Shown: positions 8,585 through 14,775, numbered from the stretch's first letter. The stretch is DNA of 16,856 bases from Gammaproteobacteria bacterium (GCA_013152045.1 JAADGZ010000236.1:1-16856); one strand, 5' to 3'. Notes: generated from the sequence alone by a model not told the origin. Program-made: numbers and translations.

Positions 8585-9631
8585 ATGTCAGAATCCATGC
8601 CTATCGTGGCAAACACCGCAGCGGCACCTAGTCAGAGCAAGGAAGCCTCGAATAGCGAGACAAGCGCAACGACGGATGCCGAGTCGACTGACAGCAGTGG
8701 TGGTTTCCCCAAATTGCTGAAGGCACAATTACAATCCACACAGCAGGATTCAGATTCCGGCAATGATTTGCCGCCTGACATGGCAAACCCGGCACAGGCG
8801 GGCATGATCCCACTTGAAATATTCCAGGTTCAGAATAATGCAGTCAGCAACTCGCCGGTGCCTGGGCAAGCCGCTGCGGTGAAATCTTTGACTGCAGCCG
8901 CCAGTACTGCTGCTGGGGATAAGCTAAGCAGTGTGGCGCTCAATGCGAATGCCAATACCGATGACAGCATGAACATGGATGAGACGCTAATGGCTCGTCA
9001 GCAACAGCAATTGATGCAGAGTGTCAGCAGCAGCAAGGACGGTCCGCCTATCGATTCTCTGCTCAAGCCACATGGGCCAGCAACTGAAGCCGTCAGCCAG
9101 CCGCCTCTGCCAGCATCCGTTGTACATAACAATACCTTAAATATGGCAGGTCTTTCCACCGGGCTGGCGGCGAAAGCCGATGCCATGCCAGCTCAGTCAG
9201 CGCCTGCGTTAACTGTACCGCCGCAGCATCCGGGCTGGAATCAGGCTGTGGGTGATCGTCTGCAGTGGATGGTCGGGCATCATATTCAATCAGCCAATAT
9301 TCGTCTGGATCCCCCTGAACTAGGTAGACTGGACGTGCATATTCAGATGCATAAGGATCACACCAGTATTGTTTTTAGCGCGCCTAATCAACAGGTACGG
9401 GATGCTCTTGAATCGGCTGTCCCGCGTTTGCGCGAAATGATGAATAATGTCGGCCTGTCCTTAGGCGATGTCAACGTTTCCCAGGAGTCTTTTAGCCAGG
9501 GGCAGCAAGCCCATGAAAATGCCCGATCAGGAAATTTTGTTGCCGATGATGAAGCTGAAAATGACCGTTTGCAAGCCCTCGCGCCGATTACCGCGCGACG
9601 GGGTATTGGTATGCTGGATGCCTATGCCTGA
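8585..9631 (+). CDS. fliK: Flagellar hook-length control protein FliK
   Basis: Secreted molecular ruler of 348 residues that measures hook length and then makes FlhB switch from rod/hook to filament substrates. The N-terminal two thirds (about 1-210) is low-complexity, rich in Ala, Ser, Gln and Pro, the usual poorly conserved ruler region. The conserved C-terminal domain (about 217-315) carries LDPPELGRLDVHIQ (241-254), then AVPRLREMMNNVGLSLGDVNV (278-298), which is diagnostic. A Gln/Asn-rich tail follows. Length is within the family range but on the short side. The ATG at 8585 has GTGAGG upstream. The gene has its own perfect sigma-54 promoter and is followed unusually by fliA instead of fliL. 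Confidence 0.92.
   Translation: MSESMPIVANTAAAPSQSKEASNSETSATTDAESTDSSGGFPKLLKAQLQSTQQDSDSGNDLPPDMANPAQAGMIPLEIFQVQNNAVSNSPVPGQAAAVKSLTAAASTAAGDKLSSVALNANANTDDSMNMDETLMARQQQQLMQSVSSSKDGPPIDSLLKPHGPATEAVSQPPLPASVVHNNTLNMAGLSTGLAAKADAMPAQSAPALTVPPQHPGWNQAVGDRLQWMVGHHIQSANIRLDPPELGRLDVHIQMHKDHTSIVFSAPNQQVRDALESAVPRLREMMNNVGLSLGDVNVSQESFSQGQQAHENARSGNFVADDEAENDRLQALAPITARRGIGMLDAYA
9607..9622 (+). promoter_or_regulatory. Weak sigma-54 promoter candidate for fliA
   Basis: TGGTATGCTGGATGCC, at the end of the fliK coding region, has correct GG-N10-GC spacing and matches about eight of eleven consensus positions, with the purine/pyrimidine pair conserved but position 4, the first T of TTGC and the last W wrong. 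It would start a transcript near 9633 with a leader of about 122 bases. No better promoter was seen between fliK and fliA, so this or readthrough from the fliK promoter must be considered. Confidence 0.25.
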
Positions 9632-9755
9632 GACTAAGATCTTAATAAGGTTTAAGCTGGAAGCTGAAATCGCTTGCGGGGAACTAAAGAAACCCTCTCA
9701 TCTGTCGATTGATTACTTGTAACTTTGTGCCACTGGCAGGAAATTGAAGATCTTT

Positions 9756-10463
9756 ATGTATACGATTTGCAAGTCAAGCGAATCTGAAGAACTGGTTAAC
9801 AGTTATTCTGGACTGGTACAACGCATCGCCTATCATTTGATCGCGCGACTGCCGGCCAGTGTCGTCGTGGATGATCTGATCCAGGTAGGCATGCTGGGGC
9901 TGCTGGATGCCGCTCAGCACTATGATGCTTCACAAGGGGCAAGTTTTGAAACCTATGCCACGATTCGCATTCGTGGATCGATGCTGGATGAGCTGCGTCG
10001 GAATGACTGGGCGCCCAAGTCGGTGCATCGTAAAGCACGTGATGTAATGGCGGTAGTCAGTCGTATCGAGGCTAAATGCGGACGTGAAGCGCGCGCCAGT
10101 GAAGTCGCCCGTGAACTGGGGATATCACTGGATGAGTATTACCGGATCATGCAGGAAACCAATGCCTGCCGGATTCTGAATTTTATTGATCTTGGTACGG
10201 CCGAAGAATGTGTAACTGGCAGCTTTCAGTCCAGCATAGCCGAGCCTCAGGAAAATATCGAACAGGATGAATTTAAAAAACATCTGGCGGCAGCGATCAG
10301 CGTCTTACCCGAGCGTGAAAAACTGGTGGTCAGCCTTTACTATGATGAAGAATTCAACTTGCGTGAGATAGGTGAAATTCTGGGAGTCAGCGAATCACGT
10401 ATCAGCCAGTTACTGGGCCAGGCGCATTTACGTATTCGTAAACAATTGAATGAAACCGATTGA
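9756..10463 (+). CDS. fliA: Flagellar sigma-28 factor FliA
   Basis: Alternative sigma factor of 235 residues directing RNA polymerase to late flagellar and chemotaxis genes. Region 2 is highly conserved (LVQRIAYHLIARLPASVVVDDLIQVGMLGLLDA, in parts, about 20-52), followed by ASFETYATIRIRGSMLDELRRNDWAP-type residues (about 61-87). Region 3 and a variable acidic linker (about 140-170) follow. Region 4 ends with LPEREKLVVSLYYDEE and NLREIGEILGVSESRISQLL, the -35-binding helix-turn-helix. I chose the ATG at 9756 because it gives MYT followed by a short tail before the EELVN helix, as in known FliA proteins, with GAAGA six bases upstream; a TTG at 9744 would add four residues. No sigma-28 promoter was found in the window, so its targets are elsewhere. 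Confidence 0.95.
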   Translation: MYTICKSSESEELVNSYSGLVQRIAYHLIARLPASVVVDDLIQVGMLGLLDAAQHYDASQGASFETYATIRIRGSMLDELRRNDWAPKSVHRKARDVMAVVSRIEAKCGREARASEVARELGISLDEYYRIMQETNACRILNFIDLGTAEECVTGSFQSSIAEPQENIEQDEFKKHLAAAISVLPEREKLVVSLYYDEEFNLREIGEILGVSESRISQLLGQAHLRIRKQLNETD

Positions 10464-10473
10464 ACCAGTGGTA

Positions 10474-10562
10474 GGGTGGGCACGGTTTTTGTGCCCACGC
10501 GGAAAAATTCAAGACTCCGCTTCACCTTTAAAATCAAGGCCCAAACGCATGGGCACAAAAAT
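10474..10562. repeat. REP-like inverted repeat after fliA
   Basis: GTGGGCAC (10476-10483) and GTGCCCAC (10491-10498) form an eight-base-pair hairpin around a GGTTTTT loop, 13 bases after the fliA stop. The right side of this hairpin recurs inverted at 10547-10562, where GCATGGGCACAAAAAT is the reverse complement of the T-run plus GTGCCCA(C/T)GC with one change. The whole stretch therefore looks like a small dispersed palindromic element of about 90 bases. I recall similar GTGGGCAC..GTGCCCAC repeats from other gammaproteobacteria. The hairpin could also stop transcription after fliA, although no T-tract follows it. Confidence 0.55.
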
Positions 10563-10789
10563 CATCTAATCAGGACTGATTCCAGACGGGCAGTCATCAC
10601 ATTTTCCATATAAACATTCGCGCATTGCGCTGCTCTACATCAGTAGGCGGTATATTCAACTATACTGTTTGCAAGTCAACGTTCGCTTATATGCATGTCA
10701 GTTACTAATATTCTGTGAACCATTTGGCGTTCATGTCTTCATTATTTAGAGATAATAATCTAGGTGTTATTTTGTCATGTTGTTGTACA
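10563..10789. other. Non-coding spacer upstream of the membrane/VWA operon
   Basis: No convincing gene, RNA gene or strong sigma-70 promoter is visible here. A TATACT hexamer at 10661-10666 lacks a matching -35 element, and TTGTCA (10772-10777) with TATGTC (10795-10800), 17 bases apart, is a modest sigma-70 possibility that overlaps the sigma-54-like site just downstream. Confidence 0.4.
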
Positions 10790-10805
10790 TGGCTTATGTC
10801 GTGCT
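10790..10805 (+). promoter_or_regulatory. Candidate sigma-54 promoter of the membrane/VWA operon
   Basis: TGGCTTATGTCGTGCT has GG at 10791-10792 and GC at 10803-10804 with ten bases between, and matches nine of eleven informative RpoN consensus positions. It is intergenic and would start transcription near 10816, about 55 bases before the start of the membrane protein gene. Better than the fliE and fliA candidates, weaker than those of flrB and fliK. If real it places the operon in the RpoN/FlrC regulon. Confidence 0.4.
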
Positions 10806-10870
10806 TTGCTGCGGTTGTGCCTGAAAGATGCGGTACTCTGGTGAGGTGTCTATAGCGTAAGGAGATGGCG

Positions 10871-12334
10871 ATGTCCTTTGATGATGTGTTCATGCTTTTT
10901 CAGAGTCCGGTTCTATCCGGCTTTGCATGGTTTTTTATCCTTACCTCGATTTTCTATATTGCCCGCATTCATGCACATAAGGCGATTTATTCCTTTACTC
11001 GAGTTATTCACAATGGCCTGCGTCTAACTGCGCAATCTGTGCGCCAGGCTGAAAAAAGAATGCTTGAACGCAACAAGGAAGTGTTGTTAACACAGGGACG
11101 CGAGGCTACCGAACATATCATTGAACGAGAGTTTGAACGTATCAATGATACGGTGCAGAAAGATCTGTCTGAGTATCCTGCACTGCATCGCCTGTTGAGT
11201 GAAGAAATCACCCGCATCAATGAAGATTACCAGGCCAGTACGGATGTGCCGCCCGCGCCGCCGGGCTGGGCCAAAGCTATCGAGGCAGTTGCCAAAATAC
11301 CTGGCAGCAAGGGTGATACGATGGTTGGAAATGTATTGGACGATATTCATCAGTCTATGATTAAGGCCAACACCCGGGTGACAGAAGAATACCGCAAAAC
11401 CAGTCATAAACGTCATCAGCTTTTAAGTGGCATGATGCCACACTGGCGCAAGGTTTCTCAGGCCCTTGCCCAGGTTGATAAAAATATCAACAGTTTGTTG
11501 CTGCGTTCGATCAGCATCGATCGACATATGGATGAATATGAGAATATCCAGGCAGGTTCTGAACGTGCTATGCAACGCCTGTCTTCATCATCCCTTACCC
11601 AGTTTTTTATCTCAGCCTTTGTGCTGCTTATTGCCGTAGGTGGGGCGATGATCAATTTCAACCTGATTGCTCGTCCTATGTCGGAGATGGTGGGCGGCAC
11701 CAGTCAGTTGATGGGCTTTCAAACCTCTGAAATTGCAGCGTTAGTCATCATTCTAGTGGAAATAGCCATGGGCTTGTTCCTGATGGAATCCCTGCGTATT
11801 ACTCGCCTGTTTCCACTTATTGGCGCGCTGAACGACAAGTTGCGAATTAAAATGATCTGGATCACGTTCGGAATTTTATTGACCCTGGCCTGTGTCGAAG
11901 CAGGTTTGGCCTACATGCGGGAGCTGTTGATGCAGGATGCTGCAGCAACTCGGGCCTTGTTACGGGAAGATGGGGTTGAGGTGATAGCAAGTTCCTATCT
12001 GTGGATTACAACGGCGGCGCAAATGGGCATGGGCTTTATTCTGCCGTTTGCTTTAACCTTTATTGCGATCCCGCTGGAGTCCTTTGTTCATTCTCTGCGT
12101 ACGGTAATGGGCATTGTGGTGGTGGCTTTATTACGCAGCCTGATCTGGTTGTTGCGATTGACAGGAAATATTGCCCGCTTCTCGGGTGCCATGCTGGTTA
12201 ATTTTTATGATCTGTTTATTTTTGCGCCCCTATGGATTGAGCAACAGTTTCGATTCAGAGAGAAAAAACCGGGCCGTAAAGAAGAAAGTGAAGCTGTGGA
12301 TGATGTTCAGTATGGTTCTCTATCGAGGTCATGA
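10871..12334 (+). CDS. Multi-pass membrane protein with coiled-coil region, family not recognised
   Basis: 487 residues; I do not recognise a named family. One membrane segment lies at about 14-32. A long hydrophilic, Glu/Arg/Lys-rich, probably helical stretch (about 45-240) is interrupted by a Pro-rich turn (DVPPAPPGWAKA, 125-136). Then come five more hydrophobic segments at about 243-265, 287-308, 328-349, 375-400 and 411-430, perhaps a sixth at 440-456, and a charged tail ending with acidic residues. The general plan of a helical domain held at the membrane by a bundle of segments recalls mechanosensitive or proton-channel proteins, but no motif supports either. The ATG at 10871 is preferred over the one at 10865 because AAGGAG ends six bases before it. 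The stop overlaps the VWA lipoprotein start by four bases, implying co-translation and a shared function in the envelope. Confidence 0.85.
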   Translation: MSFDDVFMLFQSPVLSGFAWFFILTSIFYIARIHAHKAIYSFTRVIHNGLRLTAQSVRQAEKRMLERNKEVLLTQGREATEHIIEREFERINDTVQKDLSEYPALHRLLSEEITRINEDYQASTDVPPAPPGWAKAIEAVAKIPGSKGDTMVGNVLDDIHQSMIKANTRVTEEYRKTSHKRHQLLSGMMPHWRKVSQALAQVDKNINSLLLRSISIDRHMDEYENIQAGSERAMQRLSSSSLTQFFISAFVLLIAVGGAMINFNLIARPMSEMVGGTSQLMGFQTSEIAALVIILVEIAMGLFLMESLRITRLFPLIGALNDKLRIKMIWITFGILLTLACVEAGLAYMRELLMQDAAATRALLREDGVEVIASSYLWITTAAQMGMGFILPFALTFIAIPLESFVHSLRTVMGIVVVALLRSLIWLLRLTGNIARFSGAMLVNFYDLFIFAPLWIEQQFRFREKKPGRKEESEAVDDVQYGSLSRS

Positions 12335-12999
12335 TGTTTAAATTAAAACTTCCTGTTTTTACTTTTATTCTACTGGCTATTTTAGTTTTAATAGCCAGTT
12401 GTTCCAAGGATCATGTTCCTAATACGCGCGCAGTCTATATGTTAATGGATACCTCGGGCACTTACACAAAGGAATTGAAGCAGGCGCAGCGAGTGATTAA
12501 TTTTATTCTGGCCAGTCTCAATCCCGGTGATACCTTTGCGGTGGCGCGTGTAGATACGGGTAGTTTTAGCGAGAAGGACATTATCGCCAGGGTGACATTT
12601 GATGATCGCCCAAGTATGGCAAACCAGCAAAAACGGCAATTCAGAGACAAGATTGCTAGATTCGTAAAAAATGTCAAAGGCAGTGCACACACCGATATTA
12701 CCGGCGGAATGTTGCAGGCGATTGAATATTTGAATGAAGCGGGTGCTGGACACAATTTGATTCTGGTTTTTTCAGATCTAAAAGAAGATCTGAAAAAAGG
12801 CTATATCCGTGATATACCTCTGCAGTTGAATGGGGTTTCTGTGGTCGCTCTGAATGTGACCAAATTGCGCAGTGACAATGTTGACCCACGTGAGTATCTT
12901 GATCGACTGGCAAGTTGGCGGGAAAAAGTGGAGTCAGGTGGCGGCAGCTGGAAAGTAATTAATGATCTTGAACGCCTGGAAGGCATCCTTAGCTTCTGA
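12331..12999 (+). CDS. VWA-domain lipoprotein
   Basis: 222-residue predicted lipoprotein. A basic start (MMFKLKL) and hydrophobic core lead to the lipobox IASC with Cys24 as the lipidated residue. Ser at the next position, instead of Asp, predicts outer-membrane sorting by the E. coli rule. The rest is one von Willebrand factor A domain (about 32-200). Its metal-ion-dependent adhesion site looks nearly complete: Asp40-Thr-Ser42-Gly-Thr44 (Thr in place of the usual last Ser), Thr121 or Thr124 in TDITGG, and Asp149 in FSD. VWA domains bind protein ligands through a metal; the likely partner is the membrane protein encoded by the overlapping upstream gene. The ATGA overlap puts the start at 12331, with GAGGT close by (Met2 is equally possible). 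Two perfect hairpins lie within the coding sequence. Function unknown. Confidence 0.85.
   Translation: MMFKLKLPVFTFILLAILVLIASCSKDHVPNTRAVYMLMDTSGTYTKELKQAQRVINFILASLNPGDTFAVARVDTGSFSEKDIIARVTFDDRPSMANQQKRQFRDKIARFVKNVKGSAHTDITGGMLQAIEYLNEAGAGHNLILVFSDLKEDLKKGYIRDIPLQLNGVSVVALNVTKLRSDNVDPREYLDRLASWREKVESGGGSWKVINDLERLEGILSF
12372..12399 (+). repeat. Perfect hairpin in the lipoprotein signal-peptide codons
   Basis: ACTGGCTATT and AATAGCCAGT are perfect ten-base inverted arms around an eight-base loop, starting about 40 bases after the start codon of the VWA gene. It could affect translation or be a by-product of coding Leu/Ile/Ala/Ser; see findings. Confidence 0.6.
12767..12798 (+). repeat. 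Perfect palindrome inside the VWA gene
   Basis: TTTTTTCAGATCT and AGATCTGAAAAAA are perfect 13-base inverted arms around a six-base AAAAGA loop. They span the codons for the adhesion-site Asp149 and the charged helix after it. The arms include A and T runs, so the shape resembles a bidirectional terminator placed within a coding region. Confidence 0.65.
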
Positions 13000-13122
13000 G
13001 TCATTTTTAGCGCAAACAGATGACTGTTGACAATGTTCCCTGGTTGCCACACTCCTGCGTGGGAACCCGTGCGGCAATTTTTTGCGTGTCAGAAATGTGA
13101 GCTTATCCGCTAAGGCTGCCTG

Positions 13123-13148
13123 AGCCAGGGCTGGCTTTATTTTTGTTT
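13123..13148 (+). terminator. Possible intrinsic terminator after the VWA operon
   Basis: AGCCA and TGGCT pair around a GGGC loop and are followed at once by TTATTTTTG. The stem is only five base pairs but the T-rich tail fits an intrinsic terminator on the + strand, about 125 bases after the VWA stop. Confidence 0.35.
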
Positions 13149-13178
13149 CACTCTTCATTACCGCTGCCGATTATATTA

Positions 13179-13200
13179 GTATTAATGCATTTATTAATAC
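13179..13200. promoter_or_regulatory. Operator-like AT palindrome before the DUF1249 gene
   Basis: GTATTAAT and ATTAATAC are perfect eight-base inverted arms around GCATTT, ending 28 bases before the GTG start. A TATATT hexamer at 13172-13177 lies directly beside it and could be a -10 element, but no -35 match is evident. A repressor site is an inference from position and symmetry. Confidence 0.35.
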
Positions 13201-13228
13201 GAGCTTTACGAATGACAGGCAGGCGGGT

Positions 13229-13666
13229 GTGACACATACCATACAGGCACAACGTTCTCGCACTCCAATGTGGGTTTACGAGAAAAATTTTGTCTTACTT
13301 CATTCAATTTTCCCCGATCTTGGGCTAACCGATCACTTTGAGTTTATTCCTGAGCAGTCCGGAATGCGCTTTAGCATTCATGTGCTTGAGCGTTGTCGTT
13401 ATACGCGCATGCTGGAACTTCGGCAGAAGCTATGTTTGCCTGAAAATTGCATGCGGGAACTGGTGATGAAAATTCGGATTTACAATGATGCGAGGTTGGT
13501 CGAGGTAACGGGATATGAGGGAATAGAGCGCCTGCAACCTAGTTATTGTTATCCTAACAAGAAGATGATGTTAAAAGATGAAAAACGTCAAGCCAATGTT
13601 CTCTTGCATGAGTGGCTTTCCCTTGTGCTCGCGCATGACTTGAAACAAAATCGGGAATATGCCTGA
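13229..13666 (+). CDS. yqiB: DUF1249 family protein (YqiB-like)
   Basis: 145-residue soluble protein of the DUF1249 family, whose E. coli member is YqiB; no biochemical function is established. The match is seen in the C-terminal half: MKIRIYNDARLVEVTG, then YCYPNKKMMLKDEKRQ (about 106-121) and the closing LLHEWLSLVLAH, which parallel YqiB's VRLYHDA, YDYPNKK..DEK and WLRYCLAH. The N-terminal EKNFVLLHSIFPDL corresponds to YqiB's MNFSQLRRLLP. The start is uncertain. GTG at 13229 gives about the N-terminal length of YqiB; an ATG at 13268 would give a protein 13 residues shorter. It is alone between two spacers, with the SPOR gene 63 bases downstream. Confidence 0.85.
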   Translation: MTHTIQAQRSRTPMWVYEKNFVLLHSIFPDLGLTDHFEFIPEQSGMRFSIHVLERCRYTRMLELRQKLCLPENCMRELVMKIRIYNDARLVEVTGYEGIERLQPSYCYPNKKMMLKDEKRQANVLLHEWLSLVLAHDLKQNREYA

Positions 13667-13729
13667 GTGAGCGGAGTCAGAATGTTGTACTATTCCCAGG
13701 CTTGATTAGTTACTTTTATGGAATTGAAT

Positions 13730-14374
13730 ATGAGCAAAAAAGGAATGCCTGGTATTTATCGACTTTTTCTTTTCGTCTTTTTTGCCGCTTCGTCGGCAAC
13801 CTTAGCCCTTCATGCGGATACGCTTTCAGATGCAGCTGAAGCCTTACAAAATGGTAATTATATTCGCGCCCATATGCTCTATAGCGAACAGGCAAAGAGC
13901 AACGATCCCGTTGCCTTTTTTAATCTTGCCGTTATGGCGCAAAAAGGCATAGGCGAACCCGCTGATCCTTCCAAAGCTCAGGCACTGTTTGCGAAAGCCG
14001 CACGCGCTAAACTGGTCGATGCCTGTAATTTAAGCCAGCTAGTAATTAAACCTGCTGCTGGGCGGCGGCTACTGGTCGTGCAGACGCCGCAGGAATGGGT
14101 TCGAGCTCAAAATGCCAATTACTATACCTTGCAACTTGCCAGCAGCACCAACCGCAAACTGATTGAAAAATATTATACCGAGAACCAGTTGCAGAGTATG
14201 GCCGGTTACTATGTTACTCAGCGTCAAGGTGAAAAATGGTATGCCCTGGTATACGGCGCCTATCCCACCGCAGGGGATGCCAATGCCGCCATTACCAGCT
14301 TGCCAAAGGATTTACGTAAATGGTCGCCCTGGGTGCGTAAGCTAAAAGATATTCAGCGCCTAATGAAGCCATAA
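13730..14374 (+). CDS. Secreted Sel1-repeat and SPOR-domain protein
   Basis: 214-residue envelope protein. The signal sequence (about 1-29) has a basic start, hydrophobic core RLFLFVFFAASSATLAL and a likely cut after LHA. Residues 32-100 form about two TPR/Sel1-type helical repeats (NGNYIRAHMLYSEQA; AFFNLAVMAQKGIGEPADPSKAQALFAKAA). The C-terminal SPOR domain (about 130-207) shows the core pattern YTLQLAS and WYALVYGAYPTAGDANAAI. SPOR domains bind peptidoglycan strands lacking stem peptides, typically at division sites. A periplasmic cell-wall role is therefore likely, in the broad manner of DamX or DedD, though neither is a clear ortholog. GGAA six bases upstream favours the ATG at 13730 over the one at 13718, which has no ribosome site. 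The stop codon's last base begins a 39-base direct repeat. Confidence 0.88.
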   Translation: MSKKGMPGIYRLFLFVFFAASSATLALHADTLSDAAEALQNGNYIRAHMLYSEQAKSNDPVAFFNLAVMAQKGIGEPADPSKAQALFAKAARAKLVDACNLSQLVIKPAAGRRLLVVQTPQEWVRAQNANYYTLQLASSTNRKLIEKYYTENQLQSMAGYYVTQRQGEKWYALVYGAYPTAGDANAAITSLPKDLRKWSPWVRKLKDIQRLMKP

Positions 14375-14412
14375 TGGGTTCTTTTTATCCACTCAAGCAT
14401 TAGAAAAACTAT
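14374..14412. repeat. 39-base direct repeat, copy 1
   Basis: This 39-base stretch begins at the last base of the SPOR stop codon and recurs at 14616-14654 with one C/T difference. The two copies flank a 203-base stretch containing a doublet of palindromic repeats. Copy 1 ends exactly where the first palindrome begins. Confidence 0.85.
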
Positions 14413-14561
14413 CTCTCGTTCCCACGCTCCGCGTGGGAACGCATACCGAAGTTTGCTCAATGGATCGATCCTGCCATAAGATCATTAGCCCGGGACAAAC
14501 TCATTTTGTTACCCTGATGATGCCGCATTATGCATTCCCACGCGGAGCGTGGGAACGAGAG
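14413..14561. repeat. Inverted doublet of a palindromic REP-like element
   Basis: A 33-base unit at 14413-14445 is repeated in inverted orientation at 14529-14561 with 32 of 33 bases matching. Each unit itself contains the palindrome GTTCCCACGCTCCGCGTGGG plus AAC (or AAT). The doublet could fold as one long hairpin with an 83-base loop or as two small ones. This is the layout of REP doublets mobilised by TnpA-REP transposases; no such gene is in the window. A decayed third copy is at 13042-13065. Confidence 0.8.
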
Positions 14562-14615
14562 AATAGCCCCTTTCAGGAGCTTTCATCATAACACCTGCTC
14601 TGTGGGTGGTATTTG

Positions 14616-14654
14616 ATGGGTTCTTTTTATCTACTCAAGCATTAGAAAAACTAT
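14616..14654. repeat. 39-base direct repeat, copy 2
   Basis: Matches 14374-14412 at 38 of 39 positions. In this copy the last 19 bases form the left half of the AT-rich hairpin at 14636-14669, which copy 1 lacks because the REP doublet follows at once. Confidence 0.85.
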
Positions 14655-14669
14655 ATTTTCTAATGCTTG
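14636..14669. terminator. AT-rich 14-bp hairpin, possible bidirectional terminator
   Basis: CAAGCATTAGAAAA and TTTTCTAATGCTTG are perfect 14-base arms around ACTATA. The stem ends in an A-run on one side and a T-run on the other near the loop. This is not the usual GC-stem plus T-tail, so terminator action is uncertain. It lies in the gap between the SPOR gene and the ankyrin gene. Confidence 0.4.
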
Positions 14670-14775
14670 CTGGCTCATGAGGTTTGATAGTTTCTTGTGA
14701 CTGGGCCTGTTCTACTTTACTACTGACACAAATCGATCTACTTTTACTATGCTTTTAAAGTCTGGCCCGATAGTG

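Larger units (their letters stand above)
13000..13228. other. Spacer with degenerate palindromic repeat
   Basis: This non-coding gap separates the VWA gene from the DUF1249 gene. At 13042-13065 lies a decayed copy of the GTTCCCACGCTCCGCGTGGGAAC palindrome found twice near 14413-14561, with three differences including one extra base. A possible terminator and an operator-like palindrome follow and are listed separately. Confidence 0.5.

Noticed and set aside
9468..9722. 84-codon open frame overlapping the end of fliK.
   Set aside because: It lies mostly in another frame of the conserved FliK C-terminus, has no ribosome site and no recognisable protein features.
10601..10670. Sigma-70 promoter around TATACT (10661-10666).
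   Set aside because: No -35 hexamer at suitable spacing, and it is about 200 bases from the next gene.
10871..12999. Zorya-like (ZorA/ZorB) or MotA/MotB stator pair for the membrane/VWA operon.
   Set aside because: The lipoprotein has no OmpA-like peptidoglycan-binding domain and the membrane protein shows no MotA/ExbB-type motif; its partner is a VWA domain.
13166..13173. FliA (sigma-28) -10-like GCCGATTA before the DUF1249 gene.
   Set aside because: The expected TAAAGTTT-like -35 sequence eleven bases upstream is absent (TTCACTCT), and DUF1249 has no motility link.
14413..14561. CRISPR array, because of repeated GTTCCC units.
   Set aside because: Only two units in opposite orientation with one spacer-like gap, and no cas genes; it fits a REP doublet.
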